Assembly (NCBI GenBank): GCA_005222975.1
Contig: NJBI01000010.1
Location: 1-64,000 of the forward strand
Length of the DNA stretch: 64,000 bases
DNA from: Promethearchaeota archaeon Loki_b31
Lineage (GTDB): Archaea; Asgardarchaeota; Lokiarchaeia; Sigyniarchaeales; SOKP01
Direction of reading: 5' to 3'
Positions 44,200 to 53,249 of the stretch are shown here, in pieces. Under the pieces are notes generated by a model, which was not told the DNA's origin, ran no database searches, and worked only from the letters and a program-made list of their open reading frames with translations. Numbering within the stretch: the stretch's first letter is position 1; each line of letters opens with the position of its first letter. The translations under genes and the position numbers were made by a program.

Positions 44200-45651
44200 T
44201 TATTTGTGTTTTTGCTCCCAAAATAGATTTCCTTTCTTAACATTATCAATTCGTGTTCTATGTTTAAGCGCAGAAACCGCTTGAACTGCTTCTTTAATGG
44301 AATGAAAAGTGGATATGTACGCGAGTTCAAGGGATTCGATTATTAAAGTGTATTTTGGAACGTACGGAATAAAACATACTACGGGCTTATTTTTTGTAGA
44401 AACAATATTAGCTATCCTTCGACCTATTTGAAACGAGATGTTAGGAGGATAAGGAAGCAGTAGTAATATTATACACTCAATACGCTCAACATCCGATAAA
44501 TATCTTACTATATCTTCAATATCGGTATCGATCACAGAACCCGTTAAATCTATTGGATTATTAAAAGATGCAATTTCTTGGGTAGCGGGATTCATAAGCT
44601 TTCTTAAGTCTTTTTTCTCTTGCCTTTCAAGTCGTACTGCATTCAAACCATAATTTTTCAACATATCGGACGCAATTACTCCGTGGCCTCCAGAAACTGA
44701 CACAATCACGACATCTCCATAGGTAATAACATTTTGCCCAAATGGGTTTTTTCTATGCGATAATACATCATAGACTTTTAAGCTCGATAATAGCTCTCTT
44801 TCAGAATTAGCTTGTATAATTTGATATTGCCTCAATGCTGCTGATAGTATTTTATAATTTCCTGCTAAACTAGCTGTATGCGACTGTGTAGCTACTTTTC
44901 CTTCCCTAGTTTTTCCTCCAAAGAAAGTTACAACAGTATCCTCTGATTCTTTTGCTAATTGCAAAAATCTTCTTGCTCTCCCTTCCTTAAATCCCTCTAA
45001 ATAGAACGCAATGTTAGTTGTTTCCTTGTCGACCTTGCTAAAATATTCTAATAGCATTGTTTCGTCAACAACCGCTCGATTTCCTATGGAAACTGCGGTA
45101 GATACGCCTATATTTCTCTCCTTGAATTTATTGAAAAACTGGTCTACCAATACTCCTCCACTTTGACTTATTAATGCCACAGAACCTTTCGGTGGTCTTG
45201 TAATACGCTCCGTAGGTAAAAAGATTGTGTCTACAAGTGGACTTGCGTAAACACCAAGACAATTCGGACCGAGAACTGCAATATCGTTTTCAAAAGCTAT
45301 TTTCTCCAATATTTGTTGTCTTTTCTTACCTTTTCCCCCGATTTCAGCAAAACCGCCACTAATTATCACGCTTGAAGGAATTCCTAGATCTGCGCAGTCT
45401 TGGATATATCCTAAGGTGTCGTCCGGTCCAACTGCAATAACGAGGAGATCTGGAATCTTAGGTAATTTATCTAACCTTTCGTACAATTGAATGCCTTCAA
45501 TATCCCCTCCCGTTGGATAAATTCCAAAAACCTCGACATTCATTTCAAACTCATTTTTTAATAAAACAATTCTTCCCGGGCTAAGGGGATTTCTTTTTGA
45601 AATACCCACTACTGCCATTGATTTTGGTTTGAATAACTTTTCTAAATCCAT
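44200..45651 (-). CDS. CoA-binding subunit of an ADP-forming acyl-CoA synthetase
   Basis: 483 residues matching the alpha part of ADP-forming acetyl/acyl-CoA synthetase. The CoA-binding start is FKPKSMAVVGISKRN; ISGGFAEIG and VLGPNCLGVY are family motifs. The phosphorylated-histidine region is reflected by QSHTASLAGN. These enzymes make ATP from acyl-CoA in fermenting archaea. The beta (ATP-grasp) subunit is not adjacent, so it must be elsewhere or the protein works alone in another CoA ligase role. Confidence 0.85.
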   Translation of the reverse strand: MDLEKLFKPKSMAVVGISKRNPLSPGRIVLLKNEFEMNVEVFGIYPTGGDIEGIQLYERLDKLPKIPDLLVIAVGPDDTLGYIQDCADLGIPSSVIISGGFAEIGGKGKKRQQILEKIAFENDIAVLGPNCLGVYASPLVDTIFLPTERITRPPKGSVALISQSGGVLVDQFFNKFKERNIGVSTAVSIGNRAVVDETMLLEYFSKVDKETTNIAFYLEGFKEGRARRFLQLAKESEDTVVTFFGGKTREGKVATQSHTASLAGNYKILSAALRQYQIIQANSERELLSSLKVYDVLSHRKNPFGQNVITYGDVVIVSVSGGHGVIASDMLKNYGLNAVRLERQEKKDLRKLMNPATQEIASFNNPIDLTGSVIDTDIEDIVRYLSDVERIECIILLLLPYPPNISFQIGRRIANIVSTKNKPVVCFIPYVPKYTLIIESLELAYISTFHSIKEAVQAVSALKHRTRIDNVKKGNLFWEQKHK

Positions 45652-45888
45652 TTTAGACAGAACTCTTCAATGTTCTTTATAGTGATATATTTGTTAAAGA
45701 TTAAAATCATATCTATTTTTATCTTATGTTTATTTTTGATAATAATTCAATAGAATAAAGATTAAAGGATTAAGGTTTTGACTCTATTAAATTTCAAAAT
45801 AAGTATCAAACTTCCAATCATGAACAAATATTTATTTAAGATAAAAAAGAAATAAGATCAATTTAATTAAAAATTTTACTGGTAATTT
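45652..45888. other. Divergent promoter region of the acyl-CoA synthetase and transporter genes
   Basis: AT-rich, no ORF. TATTTATTT near 45830 is a TATA-like candidate for the transporter. Confidence 0.3.
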
Positions 45889-47289
45889 ATGAGCGAAACT
45901 GAAAATAGAATTGAAAAAACAAAATTTTCATATAAACGCGCTGTTTCCTACAGCATTGGTCAAATCGCGGATATAGCCTCTTACCAAGCGTTCACATTTT
46001 TGACTTTTACATTTTACTTCGCAGTCGTAGGAATCGACATAGGGTTAATTATGATAGGATTTATTATATGGTCAATATGGAATAGTTTCAACGATACATT
46101 TATCGGTTATTTATCGGATAAAACACATACTAGATGGGGGCGTAGATTCCCTTGGATCATGGCTTCTTTAATTCCAATAGCCGTGATTATGGTTCTATTG
46201 TTTACACCACTATCTTCAATAGGTATTACCGATCCTACTCTAAACTTCGTATATTTTATGATTATAATCATTGTATTTGAATTATTTTTTACAATGTATG
46301 ATATAAATTATACTTCTTTGTACCCAGAAATTTTTATAACTGAGGAAGAACGGGCGAAAGGTAATAATGTAAGGCAACTTTTTGCTATAGTTGGATTGCT
46401 TGCAGCCTTCCTTTTGCCTGGCATGTTTATTTCTAGCTATACAAGCCCATTACCTGGAGAATATCCTACTTATGGAATAGTTGTTGCCATAATTGTCGTT
46501 ATTGCTGGTTTACTTTTCTTAAAATTCTCACCAAAAGGAAGAACTGAATTTCGGAAGGATTATAAAGACGCTCCTAATTTTTTCAACACTTTAAAATATA
46601 GTTTTAAAAATAAGAGCTTCATGCGTTACATTCCCGCAGAAATTGCTAATTGGTTTGTTTATGGGATGATTCCTGTGATGGTTCCCCTTTATGGTGAATT
46701 TATTTTAGATGTTGAACCTTTTACTATATCGCTTTTGTTAGGTGTTAGTTTTTTATCTGCTGGACTTTTTATGACAGTACTTTGGAAACCAGTGGTTCAA
46801 AAATTAGGCCCGAGAAAATCGTGGCTAATATCAATGACAATTTGGATCATAACTCTAATTCCGCTATTTTTTCTAGGGCCAGGGATGGAAGTAGTAGCAT
46901 TTATAGTATTCTTCTTAATTGGAATAGGTTTAGCTGGCTCTTTATACATAATTGATATAATTATTGCAGACATTGTAGACGAAGACGAAGTGAAAACAGG
47001 AATACGCCGTGAGGGGGGATATTACGGAATCAACATCTTCTTTCAGCGATTTGCAACTGTATTTGTTTTTCTAATTATAGGACCTGTGTTTCTTATTGCT
47101 GATTGGGGTACATTCACTCCTATTGACATCCCAGAATTTGAAATAAGGAGTTTGTTGGTAATCTTTCCCGTAATAGCTCTGGTAATCGCTATTATTGCAA
47201 TATATTTTTACCCTTTAGATGGCAAATATTTAAAGCAAATCAAAGAACAACGCGATGAAATTCATCAAGACAAAAAATCAAAAATTTAA
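45889..47289 (+). CDS. GPH-family sugar/cation symporter (MFS)
   Basis: 466 residues with about 12 hydrophobic helices. GPH (melibiose-permease type) hallmarks: YSIGQIADIASYQAF at the start, FNDTFIGYLSDKTHTRWGRRFPW in the first cytoplasmic loop, and IVDEDEVKTGIRREGGYYGI in the second half. It imports glycosides with Na+ or H+. Both termini are cytoplasmic. It is a paralogue of the interrupted gene at 49005, with a flavoprotein gene between them. Confidence 0.88.
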   Translation: MSETENRIEKTKFSYKRAVSYSIGQIADIASYQAFTFLTFTFYFAVVGIDIGLIMIGFIIWSIWNSFNDTFIGYLSDKTHTRWGRRFPWIMASLIPIAVIMVLLFTPLSSIGITDPTLNFVYFMIIIIVFELFFTMYDINYTSLYPEIFITEEERAKGNNVRQLFAIVGLLAAFLLPGMFISSYTSPLPGEYPTYGIVVAIIVVIAGLLFLKFSPKGRTEFRKDYKDAPNFFNTLKYSFKNKSFMRYIPAEIANWFVYGMIPVMVPLYGEFILDVEPFTISLLLGVSFLSAGLFMTVLWKPVVQKLGPRKSWLISMTIWIITLIPLFFLGPGMEVVAFIVFFLIGIGLAGSLYIIDIIIADIVDEDEVKTGIRREGGYYGINIFFQRFATVFVFLIIGPVFLIADWGTFTPIDIPEFEIRSLLVIFPVIALVIAIIAIYFYPLDGKYLKQIKEQRDEIHQDKKSKI

Positions 47290-47360
47290 CTTTTTTTTAT
47301 TTTATTAAGTATCTATAAAGTAATATATTGTTAAAATTCATTATTGAAATTGAAAATTCT

Positions 47361-48881
47361 ATGAAAGTATGTATAATTGGATCTGGTATTGCAGGATTAA
47401 CCTCTGCGGCATATTTAGTAAAGAATGGGCATAAAGTCACAATTTTTGAACAATTTAATCAAATTGGAGGTGTTACTGCTTCATTCGAAAAGGACGGATA
47501 TAAATGGGATTTAGGACAACTTCTACTCGAGGGGATAGGGGCAGGAGAACCAGTTGGTGATGTACTTAAAGAATTGGGAGTGTTGGATCAAATTGAAGTG
47601 ATAAAGGACGATCGAACATATATTTTCCCCGATTTTGAAATAAAAAAACCTGAGAAGTATGAAGGTCTTAAATGGAGGATGGATAAGTTAAGGGAACTTT
47701 TTCCAGAGGACGCTAAAGGATTGTCTAAATACTGGAAATATTATCTGCGCTTTATGAAACTAATGACAATCGCGCGTAAAATGGAAAAAACAAAAGGAAT
47801 AAGAAAATTTGGTTATAAAATTTCTCTATTATTAACATTATTCCCTTTAATTACGAAAAAAAATTGGAGCGCTCAAAAATTAATGGATCATCTCTTTAAA
47901 TCTAAAAGGCTTCAAAGCATATTTATCTCTATATTGGCAGATTTTTTCGTAAAACCAACTCAGTTTATTGGACTCGGGGTTTTCGCTTTGAATCCAGAAC
48001 CTTTTTACGATAAACGAATGCCAAAAAAATTAACAAAAAAATCTGAACATTTACATCTTTTTAATGTTTTAGGAGGAATTGGTTCTTTAATAGATGCATT
48101 AAGCAATAGAATTCAACAAAAAGGAGGAAAAATCTTAACAAATAGTTTGGTTTCAATAATACTCGTTGAAAACAATAAGGTTACAGGTTTACAAACTGAC
48201 AACGGTCAAACACACCCTGCTGACTTAATAATTGCAAGTGGAGGGGCGAAAGAAACATTTTTGAAGTTAATTGGAAAAAAAGATTTACCTATAGAATTTT
48301 TAGAGGAAGTCGAAAATATTTCATTAATGGATTCTGTATGTATGGTTCATCTAGGTGTAGATTATAACCCGTCTCCCTACTTATCAGAAGTGTGTACTTA
48401 TTATTATGGTACATACGATATTGAAGGAGGGGTAGAACATTGTCTAAAAGGTCTTTACCACGAAGGGGCAGATGGTTTTGTAGTACATGTCCCTTCATTT
48501 CATTCTCCATCGATGGCTCCTCCAGATCATAATGCGATAACAATTTATACAATTTGTCCAGATTCATTAAAAGAAGGAAATTGGGAGGAAAAAAAAGAAG
48601 GGTACTCCGAAAAGTTAATAGAATATGCCGAGAAAAGGATTCCTAACCTTCGAGACCACATCAAAACTAAAATAATTATGACTCCAGAAGATTTTCGGAA
48701 AAGAACTAATTTAAATCATCACGCTTTTGGTGGAATAGCACCAATCATGGGCAAACAAGGTATTCCTCATAAAACCCCAATTGAGAATTTATGGTTTGTG
48801 GGTGCACAAAGCGAAAGTGGGGGCGGTGTTAGCACGATTATACTAAGTATATATAGGATGATAAAAAGATTTAAAATTTAA
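47361..48881 (+). CDS. FAD-dependent amine-oxidase/phytoene-desaturase-like protein
   Basis: 506 residues from ATG 47361; the tracked TTG 33 bases upstream adds residues before the Rossmann fold and is rejected. The start is KVCIIGSGIAGLTSAAYL (FAD binding) and then VTIFEQFNQIGGVTAS. The C-terminus has LWFVGAQSESGGGVSTIILS, the family's second FAD contact. The group includes phytoene desaturase, carotenoid isomerase and lipid-saturating geranylgeranyl-chain reductase-like enzymes. Its position between two transporters does not settle the substrate; a lipid or isoprenoid role is possible. Confidence 0.8.
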   Translation: MKVCIIGSGIAGLTSAAYLVKNGHKVTIFEQFNQIGGVTASFEKDGYKWDLGQLLLEGIGAGEPVGDVLKELGVLDQIEVIKDDRTYIFPDFEIKKPEKYEGLKWRMDKLRELFPEDAKGLSKYWKYYLRFMKLMTIARKMEKTKGIRKFGYKISLLLTLFPLITKKNWSAQKLMDHLFKSKRLQSIFISILADFFVKPTQFIGLGVFALNPEPFYDKRMPKKLTKKSEHLHLFNVLGGIGSLIDALSNRIQQKGGKILTNSLVSIILVENNKVTGLQTDNGQTHPADLIIASGGAKETFLKLIGKKDLPIEFLEEVENISLMDSVCMVHLGVDYNPSPYLSEVCTYYYGTYDIEGGVEHCLKGLYHEGADGFVVHVPSFHSPSMAPPDHNAITIYTICPDSLKEGNWEEKKEGYSEKLIEYAEKRIPNLRDHIKTKIIMTPEDFRKRTNLNHHAFGGIAPIMGKQGIPHKTPIENLWFVGAQSESGGGVSTIILSIYRMIKRFKI

Positions 48882-49004
48882 TTGATTAAATCTCTTAAAT
48901 TTTAATATAATTAATGAAAAATGTCTTACCTAAACATTTATTAAAGAAAAAATTGATTAAGATTAACTACAAATTTATTAAAATTGATTAATTGGTGATG
49001 ATTT

Positions 49005-50396
49005 TTGAGTAAAAAAGAATCTGGAACTCTTAAAAAAGCGTTTTTCTATAGTTTTGGTCAAATAAGTGATGTAACAGCCTACCAAGCATTTATTCTTTTA
49101 ATTTTTACATTTTATTTTACTGTAGTTCAAATAAATATATGGTTAATCACTCTAGGATATTTTATATGGACGGTTTGGAACATGTTTAACGACCCTTTAA
49201 TAGGATATTTATCAGATAGAACTCACACAAAATGGGGTCGCCGTATGCCTTATATTGTTGTATTTTTCGCACCTTTAGCTGTAGTAATGTATTTCCTGTT
49301 CACACCTCCGTTGCCTGTTGGTACAATAAATGAAGTTGGTAATTTCTACTATTTTTAAATGATTATTCTCGTCTTTGAACTATTTTACACTGCTTTCAGT
49401 TTAAATCTGACGTCACTTTTTCCAGAAGTTTTCATGACCGAGCAAGAACGAACGAAAGCAAATAATGTTCGTCAAATTTTCTCAATTATAGGCTTAATTT
49501 TTGCGTTTATATTGCCTGGACTAATAATATCAGATTTTTCTGATCCCGGTGCTTTACCTGAATATCAATTGTTCGGAATTATAGCCGGAATAATTGTAAT
49601 CGTGGGGGTATTAATTTTTCTGCTATTTGGTCCAAAAGAAAAACAAGAATTTCGAGAAGATTATAAGAATGCATTTGGATTCTTTAAAACTATAAAATTT
49701 TGCTTTAAGAGTAAGTCTTTTAGATGGTATATCGTTTCGGAAACATCAAATTGGTTTGTATTTGGTATGCTTCCTACTCTCGTTCCACTCTATGCAAAAT
49801 TCGTTTTAAATGAATCAGTCGCATTCATGGCTTCACTGCTTTTAGGCTTAACATTTATTTCAGCTACGCTTTTTATTACATTCTTGTGGAGACCAGTTGT
49901 TCGTAAATTCGGTAATAGAAAAGCGTGGATGATCTCAATGACCATCTGGATATTATCACTGTTTCCTTTAATGTTTATAGGAGATCTTATATCAGGGATG
50001 ATTATTTTCTTCTTAATAGGGATGGGTTTATCTGGTTCATTGTATATTATTGACCTAGTTGTCGCGGATATCGTAGACGAAGACGAAATTACTACAGGAA
50101 TGCGTAGAGAAGCGGGATTTTATGGCGTAAATGCTTTCGTCCTTAGGTTTTCTAATATTTTAGTAATTTTAGCCATAAGCACAGTTTTTAGTACTGTTGG
50201 TTGGGCAACCTTTGATCCATCAGTTGATCCATCGCAAGTTGCTTTCGGGTTAAGAGCTTTAATCTTTATATTTCCAGCAATAGCCCTATTAATTGCCATA
50301 TTGGCAATATACAAATACCCCTTACACGGTGAAAAACTTAAGGAAGTCAAAGAAAAACTCGAGGAAATTCACGAACAAAAGAAAGCAAGAGTGTAA
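49005..50396 (+). pseudogene. GPH-family transporter interrupted by one in-frame TAA
   Basis: Both tracked pieces are in the same frame, separated only by TAA at 49356-49358. Together they give about 463 residues that align end to end with the transporter at 45889: FVYFMIIIIVFELF there and FYYF-stop-MIILVFELF here, so the stop replaces one residue in a membrane helix. Motifs on both sides are intact (GYLSDRTHTKWGRRMPY, IVDEDEITTGMRREAGFYGV). It is a recent nonsense mutation, a base-call error or a case of restart at the ATG right after the stop. A UAA is not a known Sec or pyrrolysine codon. Confidence 0.6.
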
Positions 50397-50556
50397 AATT
50401 AAAAAATTTTTCTTTTTTTTCTTATTCTTATTTCTATTTAATTGTTTATTATCAATAAAAAAAAATATTATTTCCTCCAACTATTAAATTAGCTCTTAAT
50501 AATCAATAAATATTAAAAATTAGATAAGGAAAATAAAAGAAATAATAATTCAGAAT

Positions 50557-51438
50557 TCAGAATTCGTAGCCACACTTCTTACATACATTCTTTTTAGCAT
50601 ACATGGGTATATGGCCAACATATGACAAGACTTTTGTTTTATCCTCAATTTGCTTGATTTCTCGTCCTACTGATCCGCACATGGGACAAGTTATCCTTTC
50701 ATCGTTAGCAAAACCACCCGTGCCCATTTCTGGAGGCTTTAACTCGCCTAATTCGGTTTCAACATCATCTAGATGTGCAGTTTGAGCTTCAATTAGTTTT
50801 TCTTTAGCACTTAAATTATTACTTAACTCTTGAATACTGGTGTCTTTTTGCAGCAACGTATTGTTTAATTCCATTAATTGTTCGTTTAATTTCGTGTTTT
50901 CTTCTTGGGTACTCGTAAGTTTGCTATTCAATTCTTGAACTTCAGAAGTTAGATTATCAATTTTTTCTTGGCTTTCTGAAGTTGAGCTTTGCAACCCATT
51001 TATTTGAGCTTTAGATGCGTCTAACTCTGAAGATAAACTCGAGATCGTTGCTTCAAATTCTTGCTCTTTACTTTCTAATTTCTCTTCAAGTTCGCTTGCT
51101 TTACTATTTATGTTTTCAAGATTAGAATTCAAATTATTTACAGTTTGTATTTTATCTTCGAGATTGCTGTTAACTTGTTCTAATATCGATTTAGTTTCAT
51201 TTAACTCAGTTTTGGTGCTATCATGCGTAGATTTAGTACTATTAAGATCAGTTGTAGTAGCCTCGAGTTTTCCCTCAGTAGCTTTAAGGTTACTCTGCGT
51301 TCCAGTCAAATCAATTTTAGTTTCGCTAAGTTGTTTTTCTAAATCGTTAACTTTCGCTCTTAAGTCTAATAAGAACCTTCCTTCTACGGCTTGCTTCTTA
51401 TCAGGCTTTTCTTCTGCTTTGGCCCAGTCTATCGACAT
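50557..51438 (-). CDS. Coiled-coil protein with C-terminal zinc ribbon
   Basis: 293 residues. Residues 25-235 are one long coiled coil rich in Ser, Thr, Asn, Glu and Leu, with repeated TKxxLNxTxS-like heptads. The C-terminus is a zinc ribbon (CPMCGSVGREI...CKKCGYEF). No signal peptide or membrane helix. It resembles Asgard-specific structural proteins of unknown role. Low-complexity coiled coils give poor family assignment, so no function is offered. Confidence 0.65.
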   Translation of the reverse strand: MSIDWAKAEEKPDKKQAVEGRFLLDLRAKVNDLEKQLSETKIDLTGTQSNLKATEGKLEATTTDLNSTKSTHDSTKTELNETKSILEQVNSNLEDKIQTVNNLNSNLENINSKASELEEKLESKEQEFEATISSLSSELDASKAQINGLQSSTSESQEKIDNLTSEVQELNSKLTSTQEENTKLNEQLMELNNTLLQKDTSIQELSNNLSAKEKLIEAQTAHLDDVETELGELKPPEMGTGGFANDERITCPMCGSVGREIKQIEDKTKVLSYVGHIPMYAKKNVCKKCGYEF

Positions 51439-51625
51439 TATTTTTCACTTTATGTGTGAATTTTGATTTTTTTGGTTATTAATTTTTTATATTTATAATT
51501 ACTATAATAGGTTTGTTTTAAAAATCTATTTTTATAAAAAAACAATATTTTAAAGTAAAAATTGTGTAAAATTTATTTATTTTACGGTTGTTATATTATA
51601 ATAATAATAACTTTTCAGATTAGAA

Positions 51626-52504
51626 TTGAGCAAAATGGAGAGAGATAATAATTCCAAATTTGAAATGGATTATATATCTACATCTGGAGTTTACAAAACC
51701 CCTTTTTCTTTGATTATAATAGTACAATTGTTTATAGGGGGTATAGTTTTATTTCTTGTGAACTTATGGTTTATTAATAGTTTACATTATCTTTTAACTG
51801 GAAGCGAATTTTATTCTTTTGGGTTAAAGGCTGAGTGGTATTATTGGTTATTGCTTCCTCTAAATATATATGGAAATATTTTACTATTCACATTTACAAT
51901 CATATTATTTTCTGCCGGAATTTTTAAGCTACTGAACAAACTCTCTCCACCCCGAGAGGGAATTTTTGAGAGAGGAAGTAAGGACTGGAAGTACATGCAT
52001 AGAAGGTTCTGGGTGGCATATTTCCCGATTTGGTTGGCAAGAGCTTTACCATTGCCTTGGGTTGATATTGTTGTTTATCGATTTTTCGGTACTCGGGTTG
52101 GAAAAAGCGTAGTTTTATATGAAGGGTATGTAGATCCTTTATTTATAGAGATTGGTGATTTTACGATGACTTCATTAAACATTTGTATTTTTTCACATTT
52201 AATTTATCAAGATAAAATCTTAATTAAAAAAGTAAAAATTGGAAAGGCATGCGTTGTAGGACCTCACACAATAGTTTCGCCAGGTACAATCATGCAAGAT
52301 TTCGCCATATTGGGCGTAAATAGTTATACATCGATTGAACAGGAATTAGAAGGTAATTTAATTCACATAGGTACTCCAGTGAGTTTAACATTGCCTATTC
52401 AATCAGTCGAAGATTCTCAAAAAAAAGCGAAAAAAGTTAAACTAGGGTCTTCAAATGCCGAAGTGAATCAAAATGAAAACGATCTAAATTTAAAAGAGGA
52501 GTGA
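51626..52504 (+). CDS. Membrane protein with left-handed beta-helix (hexapeptide) domain, first of a pair
   Basis: 292 residues from TTG. Two hydrophobic helices near 28-50 and 70-98 are followed by a cytoplasmic linker and an LbH/hexapeptide domain at about 155-245 (VGKSVVLYEGYVDPLFIEIGDF, KIGKACVVGPHTIVSPGTIMQDFAILG). This arrangement recalls the C-terminal membrane/LbH part of some peptide-synthetase-like Pls/PosA proteins and acetyltransferases. It is separated by 3 bases from its paralogue, so they probably form a heteromeric complex. Catalytic His is not certain. Confidence 0.65.
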   Translation: MSKMERDNNSKFEMDYISTSGVYKTPFSLIIIVQLFIGGIVLFLVNLWFINSLHYLLTGSEFYSFGLKAEWYYWLLLPLNIYGNILLFTFTIILFSAGIFKLLNKLSPPREGIFERGSKDWKYMHRRFWVAYFPIWLARALPLPWVDIVVYRFFGTRVGKSVVLYEGYVDPLFIEIGDFTMTSLNICIFSHLIYQDKILIKKVKIGKACVVGPHTIVSPGTIMQDFAILGVNSYTSIEQELEGNLIHIGTPVSLTLPIQSVEDSQKKAKKVKLGSSNAEVNQNENDLNLKEE

Positions 52505-52507
52505 AAA

Positions 52508-53245
52508 TTGTTTCAACCTGTTAGCTTAAAGGGAGATTCACCATCACCTATAGACGAGAGAATTAGAAGTAAATACCTAATTTTATATATTGGAATAATT
52601 ATTCTTAGCCTTGTTCCCTTCTCTATTTTTGAATATTCGTATGTTATTTATTTTTGGAACAAGATGGGTTATTGGTTATTCTTTATATTATTGCCGCTTA
52701 ATGTTTTAGCCGCGATCTACATAATTCAATTTAGTGCGACTTTAATATCAGTTTTAATTTTGAAAATAGTTAACCTCCTACATGTTCCAAAAGAAGGTAA
52801 CTTCAAACGATCTTTAGAAGATCGGGATTATCTCTTTTGGAATATACGAAATTTTGTTAAAAAATGTCCGTTATATGTTGCAGCTTCAAATCCGTTTCCA
52901 TGGTTTAAAAATCGGTTCACTTTAAGGTTTTTTGGTGTAAAAATCGGGAAAAAAACAATTTGTGATAATAGTTGGATTTCTTCGGAATTCGTATCAATTG
53001 GAGCGAATGTTATAATAGGAATGAATTCTACGATCTTGAGTTTTGGTATTGAACAAGATAATTTCATTTTAAGAAAAATAAGAGTGGAAAGCGATGCTCT
53101 TATCGGAGCCAAATGCGTTCTTCTGCCTGGTACGGTTATGGAACAAAACTCGAAACTTTCAGCTCATTCGTATACAAGTTACGACCAGATTCTAAAAGAT
53201 AATTCAATTTATTTAGGTCATCCAGCAAAATTAAAAACTACTTAA
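52508..53245 (+). CDS. Membrane protein with left-handed beta-helix domain, second of a pair
   Basis: 245 residues from TTG three bases after its paralogue's stop. It has the same plan: two membrane helices (about 28-50 and 58-85), then LbH repeats (FFGVKIGKKTICDNSWISSEFVSIGANVIIG, DALIGAKCVLLPGTVMEQ). It is shorter at both ends than the first copy. The tight spacing and shared layout point to a tandem duplication kept as a two-subunit unit, followed after four bases by the phosphoesterase gene. Confidence 0.6.
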   Translation: MFQPVSLKGDSPSPIDERIRSKYLILYIGIIILSLVPFSIFEYSYVIYFWNKMGYWLFFILLPLNVLAAIYIIQFSATLISVLILKIVNLLHVPKEGNFKRSLEDRDYLFWNIRNFVKKCPLYVAASNPFPWFKNRFTLRFFGVKIGKKTICDNSWISSEFVSIGANVIIGMNSTILSFGIEQDNFILRKIRVESDALIGAKCVLLPGTVMEQNSKLSAHSYTSYDQILKDNSIYLGHPAKLKTT

Positions 53246-53249
53246 AAAT

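Noticed and set aside
47328-47360. TTG start for the flavoprotein
   Set aside because: The FAD-binding Rossmann motif begins right after the ATG at 47361; upstream residues add nothing typical.
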